Assembly (NCBI RefSeq): GCF_001411555.2
Contig: NC_049916.1
Span: 9,559,295-9,623,294 of the forward strand
Direction of reading: 5' to 3'
Length of the DNA stretch: 64,000 nt
Origin: Juglans regia
Taxonomy: Eukaryota; Streptophyta; Magnoliopsida; Fagales; Juglandaceae
In this document: in pieces, positions 10,120 to 21,368 of the stretch
How positions within the stretch are numbered: position 1 is the first letter of the stretch
Layout of the letters: each line of letters begins with the position of its first letter
Notes under the pieces: model-generated
Told to the model about the DNA's origin: nothing
What the model saw: only the letters and a program-made list of their open reading frames with translations
The model's database searches: none
Position numbers and translations under genes: made by a program

Positions 10120-10517
10120 CGAAAATGTTCTTCTTCCATTGTGGCTTCTTCTATAAACCCTAATGTATTTTGTATGTTTGTCAAGTGGTGTGCCCCTTGG
10201 CAAAACCAAAATCCTCGTTTCCCATGTGCCTAATTATTGCCATTTTGAGGCCCAAAGGTTTCCCTTTTGCTTGGCACCATGTGGTGCCTCCACCATGTTC
10301 TAGAAATCCCAATGGGCTTTCTCAAGCCCTTTTCCTCTTGGTGGTTGAAAATCATTGGGCCTAGGGCCTTCCCTTGGCCTTGGGTGCCTACTCACTAACC
10401 ATCAAAAGATAGGATCCATCTCACCACACAAGGTTCTAATTTCTATGGCCCTTCAGCTTGTATTCACTTAGGCCCAAACATCAACCTTAGGAACCTAGCT
10501 TGGGCTGGGGTGTCACA
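10120..10517 (-). mobile_element. Truncated 3' LTR of the Tekay element
   Basis: On the minus strand it starts TGTGACACCCCAGC at 10517, directly after the polypurine tract. It matches the first part of the 5' LTR (about 19040-19435) throughout: the CAAGTGGTGTG, GCTTGGCACCA, ATTGGGCCTAGGG and TCACTAAC blocks appear in the same order. Similarity fades left of about 10120, so most of this LTR has been deleted or replaced. The two LTR pieces are visibly diverged from each other, which indicates an old insertion. Confidence 0.8.
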
Positions 10518-10530
10518 TCCTCCCTCCCTT
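10518..10530 (-). other. Polypurine tract
   Basis: AAGGGAGGGAGGA on the minus strand abuts the TGTGACACC start of the 3' LTR. This is the expected primer for plus-strand DNA synthesis and fixes the LTR boundary at 10517/10518. Confidence 0.85.
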
Positions 10531-11341
10531 AAGAAAAGATTTCTTCCTCGAAATTGGCACTGGGTTGGACAAAAAAAAAAAGAAAAAGAAACTAAACGTG
10601 TGCTAACTCACTCGAAGGACTATGACCACTAGTTGTAGTCGAATTTTCAGATGAAGAAGGTGATGGCACTTCTTCTTTATTTTCGGTTATTGCTTCTTAT
10701 GAGAGGGAGAAAATTCCATCAACATTGGGATCATAATACATGTTTTCCCTTAGCTCATTCAACTTATGTTCTATAGTAGCCTCATCATCTTCCACTGGTT
10801 GACCTTTTTCACGAACACAGAGACGATCATTTGAAGAGTCAGACAACTCGAGTGTCATATGCCTTCTAGCTTAAATTTTTGCAACATGCCTTGATTCTGC
10901 CTCTTTCTTAATTCTTAATAGTTGTAATCTCACGGCGTAGCTCCAAATTAGTGGGTCATGTGAAGGTTTCATTCCTCGTGTGACAATGCTTGTCGTAAAA
11001 ATTTTTTTTCTCTAAAATCCAGATCCATCACATGAATATGATGGTGCGCAAACTTCTCCATCTGTTGCTAACGAGCTGCGGTCATTCGATCTCACCTCTC
11101 TTTTCTGATCCTTTGTCTACACTCTCGCATAGTTCTAATCTTGGCTACTGTAATACATACATACGCATGGTTACTTTAATCCATGCCATGTCCAGTTATC
11201 AAGGGTATAATCATAATATAGCAAAAGCATCAATAAAAAGTTGCAATCAAACCAACACTTTTATTGCTTTACTGTCCAAGAATACAATCGAAAACAAATT
11301 ATAAAATTCCAATTGAATTAAACCAACCCCTATGTTTCTAA
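10531..11341 (-). other. Noncoding region between pol and the polypurine tract
   Basis: About 800 bp downstream of the pol stop on the minus strand. There are only short frames without recognisable domains. A long 3' untranslated region of this kind is compatible with chromoviruses. Confidence 0.45.
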
Positions 11342-12930
11342 CTAGGATACAAACATGTAAGAGCATCTAGCTCTCACAAAATCTTCTCTCTCCTAGGTTG
11401 CTTCTTTGAAATTGGAATTGTTCCAAAGTACCTTGACTAGGGGTATCTTTCAATTCCTCAACTCTTGATCTTTCCAATAAGCAATTTGCACTGGACATTC
11501 TTCATAGGAAAAATTAGGTTGAAGATGGATATGACTTGGGTCAACCACAACCGGCTGCTGATCTCCAATGCTTTTCTTTAAGGAAGATACGTGAAACGCA
11601 TCATGTATCCCTTGCAATTCTACAGGTATGCTTAACTAATAAGCTACTAGCCCAAGTCTTGCCACGATCTCATAAGGTCCTACATATCGTGGATTCAACT
11701 TCCCTCTTTTGCCAAAACGAGCTACTCCTTTCATGGATGATACCTTAACATATACCCAATTGCCTACTGAGATTCTTGATTTCTCCTTTTACCGTCGGCA
11801 TAGCTCTTTTGCCTGTTCTAAGCTACCTGCATTTGTTCTCCGATTAACGAAATAGGTTCCCTAACTTCCTACAAGTACTCAAGGCCAAGTATTTTCTTTT
11901 CTCCAATGTCATCCCAATAAAGCGAGGATCTACACTTCCTTGCATTTAAGACCTCATATGGCGCCATCTTATCGTGATTTGGAAACTATTGTTATACGAA
12001 AACTCTATCAAAGGTAAGTGCCCTTCCCAATCACCTTTCGTTTCCAACACACGAGCTCAAAGTATATCTTCCAATGTTTGTATAGTCCGTTCTGTGTGTC
12101 CATCTACCTGCAGATGATAGACACTGCTAAACTTCAGGCTGGTGCCCATTACAGTTTGTAGACTCTACCAAAATCGTGATGTGAATCTAGTGTCCCTATC
12201 TGACAAGATTGATCTTGATACTCCATGTAACCGAATTATCTCCTTATTGTACAGCTTGGACAACCTTTCCATAGAGTTAGTGTTGGTGATCGGCAAAAAG
12301 TGAACACTTTTCATCAATCAATAAAAAAAAAACCAATATAGAATTATTTCTTGCCGAAGTCCTTGGCAATCCAAGTACGAAATCCATGGAAACATTTCCA
12401 CTCTGGAACAGGTAACGACTACAATTCTCATGTTGCCCTCTAATGTTCCACCTTCACCAACTAACACACAAATTACCTACTTACATAATCCGCCACGCCT
12501 CTTGTCATTCTGTTTCATCAAAAGTGTCCTTCCAAGTCCCGATACATCTTGATACATCTTAGTACTGTTGGGATGTGCAGTGTAGGGTGTATTATGCACT
12601 TCCTTCAATATTCTTTCTTTCATTTTCGGATATGCCGGAATCACCTTCCTTTCCTTATAACACAACATTCCATCATCTCGAACTCTAAAATGCAGTGGTC
12701 CTTCCAACTTCATGACCTTCTATTGTATGCTCATACGTCCATAATCCTTCAGTTGATTTTCTTTGATGTCCTCGTCATTCAAAGGCACAAACTTTTGAAT
12801 CATGGCCAATGCCTCGTTCTTCCGGGAGTCTCCAATTAGCAAACTCCTCCAGCTTCTTAAAATAGATTTTTTCTCCGATTGAGCCTTCTGACTCAAGGCA
12901 TCTACCACTATATTGGCTTTTTTAGGATGA
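11342..12930 (-). pseudogene. pol: Tekay integrase with C-terminal chromodomain-like tail (pol fragment)
   Basis: Catalyses insertion of the retroelement cDNA, when intact. On the minus strand the zinc-binding region is visible at 12500-12730, with KERKVIPAYPKMKERILKEV followed by HNTPYTAHPNSTKMYQD. Near 11930-11975 a KMAPYEVLNARKCRS segment matches the conserved MAPYEALYGRRCRSP block of this lineage. Close to the end are a DAFHVSSLK segment, a YEECPVQI segment and an EATWERED segment, typical of the end of Tekay pol and its chromodomain. Translation would stop at TAG (11342-11344). Reading shifts between frames several times, so no intact integrase is made. In the family the chromodomain targets heterochromatin. 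Confidence 0.8.
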
Positions 12931-12959
12931 TATTTTATCTCACACTAGTAGTCACTGAT

Positions 12960-13300
12960 TGTTTCTATCCATCTCCTCTACCTCATGTTCAAGTTTTTTT
13001 GGCTGAATAGATACTTGAGACTTTTGTGTTCAATGAAAACCTCACACTTTTCTCCAAACAGATAATGCCTCCAAATCTTTAGTGCAAATACCACTGCAGC
13101 TAATTCTAGATCATGTGTGGGGTAATTCTGCTCATGATCATTCAATTGCCTAGAGGCATAAGAAACTACTCGTCCTTCTAGCATCAACACACATCCTAGA
13201 CCTATCTTTGATGTGTCGCTATAAACCACATATGGGGTTCAAGCAAAGCCAAAATCGGAGTTGTAGTCAGTCTTTCCTTCAACTCTTGGAGACTCCTTTC
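12960..13300 (-). pseudogene. pol: Tekay RNase H (pol fragment)
   Basis: The frame on the minus strand begins [20 protein letters not shown], continues with [20 protein letters not shown] and then [20 protein letters not shown]. These are the Ty3/Gypsy RNase H blocks; the first aspartate of D-x-S and the later glutamate of HDLE are present. It would degrade the RNA strand of the cDNA hybrid. It lies directly between reverse transcriptase and integrase as expected. Confidence 0.85.
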
Positions 13301-14180
13301 ACATTCTTCATTCTAGGTAAACTTCATGTTCTTCTTGGTTAACGCAGTAAGAGGTCCTAACAATTTAGAGAAACCTTCTACGAATCTTCTATAATAACAA
13401 GCCAAACCAAGAAAACTATGAATCTCGTGCATGTTGGTCTGTCTATGCCAATCCGCCATTGCTTCTATCTTACTAGGATCAACTGCTACACTACTGCTAG
13501 AAATCACATGCCGTAAAAACTTTACATCTCGAAGCCAAAACTCACTCTTATTGAGTTTTGCATAGAATTGGTGCTCCTGCAACCTCTCTAGTACCTGACA
13601 CAAATGTTTCCTATGCTCCTCATCACTTCAGGAATAGACCAAAATATCATCTATAAACACCACTAGAAAGCTCTCCAAGTAGGGCCTGAAGATTCAATTA
13701 ATCAAATCCATAAATGTTGTCGGACCATTGGTCAATCCAAACGACATTATTAAGAATTCGTAATGTCCATATCAAGTCCTAAAGATAGTCTTAGGAATGT
13801 CTTGCTCCCCAATCTTAAGCTAATGGTATCCTGACCTCAAATTTATCTTTGGAAATATTGAATGTCCTTTAATTGGTCTAATAGATCATCAATTCGAGGT
13901 AATGGGTACTATTCTTGATTGTTACCTTGTTTAACTCTCAATAATTGATGCACATTCTCATCGATCCATCCTTATTTTTTACGAATAGTACAAGTGCGCC
14001 CCATGACAAAGAACTAGGTCGAATGAATCATTTCTCCAATAACTCCTTGATCTGGGTCTTCAGCTCCTTTAACCATGTAGGAGCCATCCTATAAGGTGCT
14101 CTATGTATAGGCGCAGTTGCTGGTTCTAACTTTGTGTCAAACTCAGTTTCCCTATCGGGGGGGTAATTTGGGTAAATTAT
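13301..14180 (-). pseudogene. pol: Tekay reverse transcriptase (pol fragment)
   Basis: It starts on the minus strand with [20 protein letters not shown] near 14100-14150. SWGALVLFVKNKDG follows near 13980, then PLPRIDDLLDQL, FGLTNGPTTFMDLIN and the catalytic FIDDILVYS near 13630-13660. The last of these holds the two conserved aspartates. An in-frame TGA directly follows VYS in the position normally holding lysine, and earlier stops interrupt ELNK and the block after it. The C-terminal end at 13313-13603 carries LERLQEHQFYAKLNKSEFWL and the FLGLACYYRRFVEGFSK block typical of chromoviruses. The motif order is complete but the frame is not. Confidence 0.88.
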
Positions 14181-14379
14181 TAGCAAACACCACAAGAAAA
14201 TCTTTTGTCACGAGTATTCATTGAGCTCCTTTTTTACAACAAACAATAAACAGGCGGTTGCATGATCTATAATACTCTTTTTGGCCTAACAGGCAAAAAC
14301 AACCAATGGGGATACCTCAACGGTATCTCCTACATAACAAAACCTATTTTCCGTGGGAGGCTCAAATACTACTTCCCTT

Positions 14380-14700
14380 CTATGACAATCAATCTTGGCA
14401 TAATTTCTAAAAAACTAATCCATGCCTAGGATCAAATTGAATCCCATCAGAAAAAATATGATCAAATCAGCCATCAACACCAGTCCTTCAACTTCTAATG
14501 GGCAATTCTTGACTACTCGTGTACAACTAACTATGTTTCCATCAAGAATGGTGGCCAAGACCTTTCAGGGTAACAATTCCATAGGCAAATCACATAGTCG
14601 CACGAAAGTAGCAGACACAAAGGACAATGATGCGCCAAAATCTAATAATACGCAGGCCTTGTTTCACAGCAACTTAACCTTACCTAATTAAGATAACGCT
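14380..14700 (-). pseudogene. pol: Tekay aspartic protease (pol fragment)
   Basis: On the minus strand the active-site region reads LLDFGASLSFVSATFVRL near 14590-14642. The family has D-S/T-G, so the central serine has become phenylalanine. RVVKNCPLEVEGLVLMADLI follows and then a degenerate GMDW-like block (AWISFLEIM). The loss of the catalytic-loop serine plus stops indicates an inactive protease. It would have processed the gag-pol polyprotein. Confidence 0.75.
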
Positions 14701-14879
14701 ATCAACTCAAGAGCTTAAACAAAGCTAACTATCATATTAACAAAGGTAGGGTTGGAGTAATACCAATGATCACTCTTGCCTCAACTGCCTCAACAACTGT
14801 CCACTTCTCTTGGAGTTATTGCGTAGACTCGAGATTTCACTAGAGTCTTATGGTTGGGGTCGTGTATAGCTCCACTTCT

Positions 14880-15880
14880 GGGTGTATTATGAGGACAATC
14901 TCAAATCAAGTGACATGTTTTCCCACACTTGAAACATGCTCCATGGTTATCCGACATCTGCCGCTGTCTCCATCCACAACTACAGAATATCAGCGATGTC
15001 ACCGTTGTTGGATTCCCGACCATCACTTCTTGTCCTTTGTCTGTTGAGGATAGGACTCTCTCATTCTCCATGCTTCCTCTAGACGCAAAAGGAAGAGTTT
15101 ATTTATCTAAGTGATTAAGCTACTCTGTTTTGCTTTGGCTATCGAAGCTACATTAATCAACTCCTAAAAATTCTCAATCCTAAGACAAGGAACATGGCTG
15201 AGAATTCTTGGTTGCAAACCTCCTTGGAACTTTTGAGCTTGCATCTTTTCCATTGTTATCAAATGTAGGGTGAACCTTCCCTGTTCCACGAAGTGAGCTG
15301 CATACTGCTCCACAGTTTAATTCCCTTTAATCAAATTGGTAAAATTCCTAGGCCTTTCGCTGTTTGGTGGATTCAGAAAAGAATTGGTTATCAAGTTCTT
15401 TCTTAAACATTTCCCAGGTGAGGGCAGCTATATTTCCAAGCTCTCGTATCAAGAGTTATCTTTTGGTGTCCCACCAAATACTAGCCTCTTCTTGAAGTAA
15501 GTACCTGGCATATTGGACCTTTTGTTCCTCCTTACACCCGCTTACGTCAAAAGTCCTTTCCAAGTCAATGAGGCACTTGTTGGCTCTTAGTGCGCCTTCT
15601 GTACCCATGTAGTTTGCGTACTGATATACCTGGAATTTCTCGAACTGACAGCCTCGATTTTCCACCCTGGTGGCTATTGTCAGTTAGCCTTTCCTTCGGC
15701 TATTTGTTGTCACATGATTTCTGTCATTTGGCAGATTGCTTTCGCTATAGCTTGTCCCCCTTCCTCCTGCTCTCAGGTCCTTGGAAAAAATTTTTCACGT
15801 CTCCCACGTGCCATAAGCTTCTTGCTTTCCTGGAACATAATGCTTACGTGCATCAGTTTCTACCCTTGTACATGATAACC
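14880..15880 (-). pseudogene. gag: Tekay gag with CCHC zinc knuckle
   Basis: This is the capsid-forming protein of the element. A frame at 15456-15665 includes ALRANKCLIDLERTFDVSGC and then KVQYARYLLQEEASIWWD, the WW-containing capsid region of plant Gypsy gag. Further on, MQAQKFQGGLQPRI near 15190-15250 matches the conserved FxxGL block. A knuckle CFKCGKTCHLI-stop-DC lies at about 14896-14942; its cysteines and histidine are visible but a stop replaces the residue before DC. The start near 15880 is approximate and several stops interrupt the frame. Confidence 0.75.
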
Positions 15881-16021
15881 ATGGTTCCGTTCTAGGCCTA
15901 TAAGCATCTATGATTCTAGCCTATAAGCTACAAAGTCTCAAGCCTATAAATTGAGAGATTCAAGCCTAACTTTTGGTACCATTTCCCTAGGACAACTGTG
16001 GGTTTATCTAGAGGCGTAATT

Positions 16022-16033
16022 ACTCTGGTACCA
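16022..16033 (-). other. Primer binding site (tRNA-iMet type)
   Basis: TGGTACCAGAGT on the minus strand differs by one or two bases from the TGGTATCAGAGC sequence commonly used by plant retroelements primed by initiator tRNA-Met. It sits just downstream of the 5' LTR, fixing element orientation. Confidence 0.75.
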
Positions 16034-19000
16034 CCACCCCCAAACCCCTCTTGGGATTTGATAGAGACTGAAGTGTCGGGACATGTGTAACACTAGGTCA
16101 CATATCTCTCGTTCATGACAGTTAACATGCAATGCACCTAGCATGTTTATATCAGTATGTAATAATTGCAGTGGAAAAATTCAAAACTAAAAAAGATTGA
16201 GCAATTGAATATGGTACCAAATAAAATTCTATTAATCCCAAAAGTACTTGTTTAAATCTCCAATTACAAATGGGGCTCCAAACCTTGCCCCTTCGAAAAC
16301 ATCCATCAAAATATTGTTCTATAACCATTAAATATTGTTCAAAACTAATTGAGCCCCCAATGGGCTTTCATAAGATCATGGACCTCCAATAGGTACTTTG
16401 AGATAATCTCCCCATAATAGTCTATATACTTGAATAGGTTATCCAAGGTGAGGGCTTCTTCCCATTTGGTGGTCCAATGTGGAACGTATTCTCCATCTAG
16501 GAGGTCTTGAATATCCTTAAGCAAAAGTAGTCTAGTTTCCATGTGGATGTCTACTATACGAAAGTGGGCTTCTATGGTATACAAATCCTCGATCATGTTG
16601 AGCCATTAATCCATCTTGTTGGCTATCTTCTAGTCCTATCACAACTTTTACCATTTTGGGAGGATGGTAGTAGAAATTACCACAGTGAGATTTCAAGAAA
16701 TCTCAACAGGTTAAATAAAAAACAAATATAGAGATAACATAAATATGTATAAGGTAAACCATGAATATGAATGCATGAGCATGAACTGTACTTTGACAAA
16801 ACACCTTTTTTTCCTCCCTTCTAGATTCCTTTTCAAAAACACTAATCTTGTAACCATGTAACATGATAATGATGTAACAAAATAGAAAAGTTCTAGTTCT
16901 TATTAATCACTTATAATCTTATTCCATATAACAATGTTGACGGACACCTCATGGCTACTACCCCTTGGAACCGTGGGCACCTCGCTAGTTACTGCATCAT
17001 ATTGCTGGCCCTTTGAATGAGTGTGAGTACATCTAATTCAATGTGATACGGCAGCTCGCAATTTGCCTTCAATGTATTTTCAATCTGTTGCACCCACTAG
17101 TATTAGGTGCGGTTGCTTTACTTTAGAATCCTTTAAAAAGAACCCATTCGAAGTTTGTTGACTGTATTTCATCAACCCATGGGTTACCACTCCAATTTAG
17201 GCACTCCAGAGTGGATATGAGAGTTCCACTAGGATATTCTCCCATCCTGAAATTGGGGTTGTCATAAAAATCTTTTCCTTTCAATGCACAACCCGAAAAC
17301 ATGTGACATGTACTTGTGATGAAACCATGCAACTTATCATGTAACCATGTTATGTACTTGTACTCAATATGCCAAAAATGCATCACGTGAACGACTTAAA
17401 ATAATTAGAACATTCAGATACTTATACATGAATATAACATGTGAAGACCTAACATGGCATATATCATTTCACGAAACTCCAAACATGTCATTTAAACTAG
17501 AATTTTCAGCAAGTATCAATTGAACATAGCATGAATATACAAAAGATGTAAATCAATACAAACAATAAGATGCAAAGTTTACATAGAGACATATGTATAT
17601 TATCCAAGGGTAAGTTAGAGGTTAACTTACAAAGCTCCAAAAGAATCTCCAACGATCAAGCAAACTAAAAGTGTATGTTAAAGCATTAGGTTCTTGAAAT
17701 CAAAACACTGAATTTCTAGCCCTAATCGATTACAAGTCCTCTTTTATCTACCCATGTCTTTTCTTTCTTTTTCTATGCCCTCTTATGGTTCTCATGAACA
17801 CTATAGCACATGTCGTTAAAAACTCTAAGGCTGAGTAGTATATGTGTGTCAAATGTGACTTCACCTAAACAAAATCGTAATAGTCAAAAAGTGTATGGCT
17901 CTCAAGATTGTGTTTCCTCAAATGATGACTAAGCATAAAACCCTAGTTGTGGCCGAATACTCCTTAAGCATCCAAATGATTCCTTTTTACCTATTTAGCC
18001 CTCTAGGACTCGGGTTTATAGAGAAACCCTATAAAAACCAAACTCAAATCTTGCTCTTTTGGCATGGTCCATCCTCTCATGGCCAAACCTACATCCCAAC
18101 CTTCTCCTTTGTACTTCTTACAAAATTCAACACAATTGTTGTTCTTTTCAAACCAAAATCTCTCACAAACTCCCCATTGCTCGTGCAGCTGTGTGAGAAG
18201 AGAATGAGACTAGGGTTTGAATGTTCTTATTGTGCCAATCTTCACCAAAAATATGCTTAAATCTTCCTCCTAGTTCACGAAAATGGTGTTTGGATGGAGA
18301 GAAAAATTAGGGAACTACCCTCTAGTGTTTGGGCGAGATGGAGAGGAGAGGGAATGAGTGAAATGCTGAAAAATGACCTTTGCTCTTTCTCCTTTCCTTT
18401 TGTATGGGCACTGACCATTTATTGCCTTATTTACAGCTCCTCTCTCTCTCTCATCATTACTATGCTACAGAATCTAAAGAGTTTACTAAGTTCTTTTATG
18501 CATGGGTGCTAAGTGGCATTCTTTTCTTGCCCCAGTTGAAAACCCTTCTTCTTCCTCTCATCGTTGCTTCTCTTAGAACCTAAGGTACTCTCAGACGTGA
18601 AGGACAAGTGGCACCTTCTGCTATGATCGAAACCTTAAATTCTTCTTCTGATTAGTTCTTCTAGAAAATCCTAAAATCACATGCATGCTTGTTAAGTGGC
18701 CGAAAATCATAATCCCATGCTCTTCATCATTGGAGTCTTCTAGAAGCTTGAAACCATTTTGCATGAGGGACAAGTGGCGTGTGACCCTTGGGAAGCCAAA
18801 CCCTCTCTTCATCTCTCTCATAATTATATTTCTAGAAACTCTAAGCACTTTATGAATGTGTGACAAGTGGAAAAAATGGAAGATGGCTTCCATGAGGGTG
18901 GCATGTGGCCTTCCTCTTTTGAATCCAAAATCCTAAGTGGATTTCCTCAATGATTACTTCCCTTTCGGAAACCTAAAAGTCCAAGTGAATGAGTGCCAAG

Positions 19001-19435
19001 TGGCACTTCCTTCCTCATGGCCGAAAATGTCCTTTCTTCTTCCTTTGTTGTTTCTTCTAGAAACCCTAATGGCTCTTGCATGTTTGCCAAGTGGTGTGTC
19101 CCTTGGCAAAACTGAAACCTCATTTCTTCATGCCTAATGATTGCCTCTTAAAAACCCAAAGGTTTTCCTATTGCTTGGCACCAAGTGGCACCTCCACCAT
19201 GCCAACCGAAATGCTAGTGCGCTTTTCTCAAGCCTTCCTCCTTATGGTCGCCCAAAATTATTGGGCCTAGGGTCTTCCCTTGGTTCTTACGCGCCTATTC
19301 ACTAACTAATAAAAGATAGGATTAAATCTCACTTCACAAGGTTCTAATCTCTATGACCCTTGGGCCTATACTCACTTCGACCCAAATAAAACTAAATCTC
19401 AACCTCAAGAACCTAGCTTATGCTGGGGTGTCACA
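16034..19435 (-). mobile_element. 5' LTR of the Tekay element, about 3.4 kb
   Basis: It begins TGTGACACCCCAGCATAAG at 19435 on the minus strand and ends next to the primer site; the usual terminal TGTTACA is eroded to GGTGGTA. The half near the primer site is recognisably related to LTR-A. Shared blocks in the same order are the GGGGGTTTGGG end, CCACAGTGAGATTTC at about 16680, GTTGACTGTA and TCATCAACCC at about 17157-17180 and GAGTTCCACTAGGATATT at about 17220. The half near 19435 is unrelated to LTR-A and carries a degenerate repeat array. Short frames inside are noncoding. Confidence 0.75.
18540..19090 (-). repeat. Degenerate tandem array within the Tekay 5' LTR
   Basis: The phrase TTCTAGAAACCCTAA followed about 20 bases later by GCATGTTTGCCAAGTGGC, in variants, recurs about six times at roughly 80-130 bp spacing (near 18570, 18655, 18740, 18830, 18965, 19050). 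The 3' LTR remnant retains one unit. Confidence 0.6.
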
Positions 19436-19440
19436 CCTAA

Positions 19441-21368
19441 CGATTCTACAACATTCCATTTACCATACACATTCATCATTCGTTTACATACATACTATTG
19501 TTCTCACTTTCATCAGTTAGTTCACACTATTACACCCCGTTTGTTAGAATTAGTGGGCCTTGTGAATTGGATTTTGCCTATGGCCATAGGTTGGGAATCC
19601 ATTCATGGGATGGGGTCATTAGGTGCACTACCACTGGGCCTATCCTAACAATGTAATCTACTCTTTAATCGATACCATAACATCATAATATTCATGCGGC
19701 CCATTATAAACTTTCAAGCATCCATTCTTTCACTTCTTTCTTTTCATTCATGATTCTCTCTTTCATTCTTTCTTTTATTTCATATCCTCATCTTTTCATT
19801 TCATTAAGACATAATCATAAATAGATATGAATCACATTCAATAAGCATCCATTTCATCATGCATCACATTTATCTATCGTAAGGGTGTATTTAAAAAGTG
19901 TTAACAAAAAAATTTTGTTACATATATATCTTTAAAACCTTATATATATAATAGATTTCTAAAACGGTCATTTCATTTCTAAGATAAATATTTCATTTGC
20001 ATAAGAGACATTTTTTTTTTCACTTTCTTTTAGAGAACCATAAAAATGTATGAACTACGTACCTGAACTCCATGCCATTCTTATTTCATGTAGTCCATTA
20101 ATTTGTATTAGATGGCACCAACATGCTTATATACTTGCATCAGTTTATGTGCAAAAGCATAATGAATTTAAACTTAGAATTTGCTTAAGAAATTATCCTT
20201 GACATATTAAGCCTTCTATTTGACATGGTCGTAACCATCCATTATTCTTCACTTAGACTCCTTCACATGGGCCCCTGCCGTTATCCAACCAACCCTCCAT
20301 ACATTCCAGGAACTTTAGCCTTAACTTCAAGGCTTGAGACATCTTCATTGAATTCCTCCTTATACCATTCATGCCTTCATAACATAAACTTTTAGGTGCT
20401 CTTTGACATCCAGTTATATCACTTTTAACAACTATGGTCCATTGAAACGTAGACATTACCTACGTACCCATAACATCACCATTTCCTCGAGCAATCCTCC
20501 ATGGTTCCTTTAATTTGCTATACGTTCTTAACTTAGGACTTATTAGGGTCACATGTTTTCCACACATTACATCTAACTCCATGGCCCTAAACTTCACTTA
20601 CATCATTCCAACTCACTTTCATTCCATTCTTATTTCTCAAAGTAAGCTTCCATGGATCAACTCAAATAACCCATCATCCAATTCAAATATATGCACAATT
20701 CACTCTACAATCACATACAATGCCTTTCCTCCATTCATACAAACATTGCCCAACACTTCAACACAATCCATATCCAAGCTCAATTCACTTTCTCACATCC
20801 AATTGCATAGTATGACTCAAGACCAAGCATAACTGTATAATTACAAGCTAGCCATAGCACATAAACATGCATTACACATATATGTGTATGTGTATGTGTG
20901 TATATATATATATATATATCATGCATAAAAGAACTTCTACACAATTCATGACAAATACCATGTCCAACCCTTCATTTACATCTGCATACCTTTCAACTTC
21001 CATTCATATCCATCCAACTATCAATCTAATATGTGTAGAGTAAAAGAGGATATAATATTAGAGAAGAGGAATATTCTTAAATAAGGTGAAACCAAGAGGC
21101 TCAGCAATCATGAAGATAGGTTGGTTGATATGGCTTGGACAACAAACAAGTTTTAGGTTGAGTGTAGGTGCATTGAAACTAATATTTGAACAGGGAAAGA
21201 AGCCTAGGGCACAATGTGCTGTCACAATAAAGAGAAATTGAAGTTTGAGGCAAGTTGGGATGTTGTTCATGATCAGCACAAGTTTTGAGTTTAGAGGGGC
21301 TGAACTGCAGGGATCCAAGGCTGAAACGGAGGCTTAAGGTTAAACTTGCTGTTGCACTGGTTTGATAT
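19441..21368 (-). mobile_element. LTR-B-like fragment, minus strand
   Basis: On the minus strand, 19441-20170 follows 62940-63930 of the LTR-B copy on the plus strand. Shared blocks are GGCATGGAGTTCAGGTA versus GCATGGAGTCCAGGTA, the AAAGTGAGAACAATAGTATG versus AAAGTGATAAGAATGAATGG stretch, and GGATTCCCAACC with TATGGCCATAGG versus GTGGCCACGGG. 20170-21368 is more diverged and the alignment is uncertain. The frames here (20515-20832, 21058-21484) have no known domain. A GT/TA microsatellite lies at 20881-20919. The Tekay element seems to have inserted at its 19440 end. Confidence 0.55.
20881..20919. repeat. (TATGTG)n/(TA)n microsatellite
   Basis: Compound simple repeat inside the LTR-B-like fragment. 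Confidence 0.85.

Larger units (their letters stand above)
10120..19435 (-). mobile_element. Degraded Ty3/Gypsy chromovirus, Tekay/Del-like
   Basis: The order on the minus strand is 5' LTR, primer binding site, gag with a CCHC knuckle, protease, reverse transcriptase, RNase H, integrase, chromodomain-like tail, polypurine tract and truncated 3' LTR. Integrase after RNase H places it in Ty3/Gypsy. The C-terminal motif order after integrase (ending with an ATWERE-type motif) is what I know from Tekay/Del chromoviruses. A candidate target duplication is CCTAA at 19436-19440; its partner is lost with the 3' LTR end. Multiple stops and frameshifts make it non-autonomous. It appears inserted into LTR-B-like sequence that resumes at 19441. 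Confidence 0.85.
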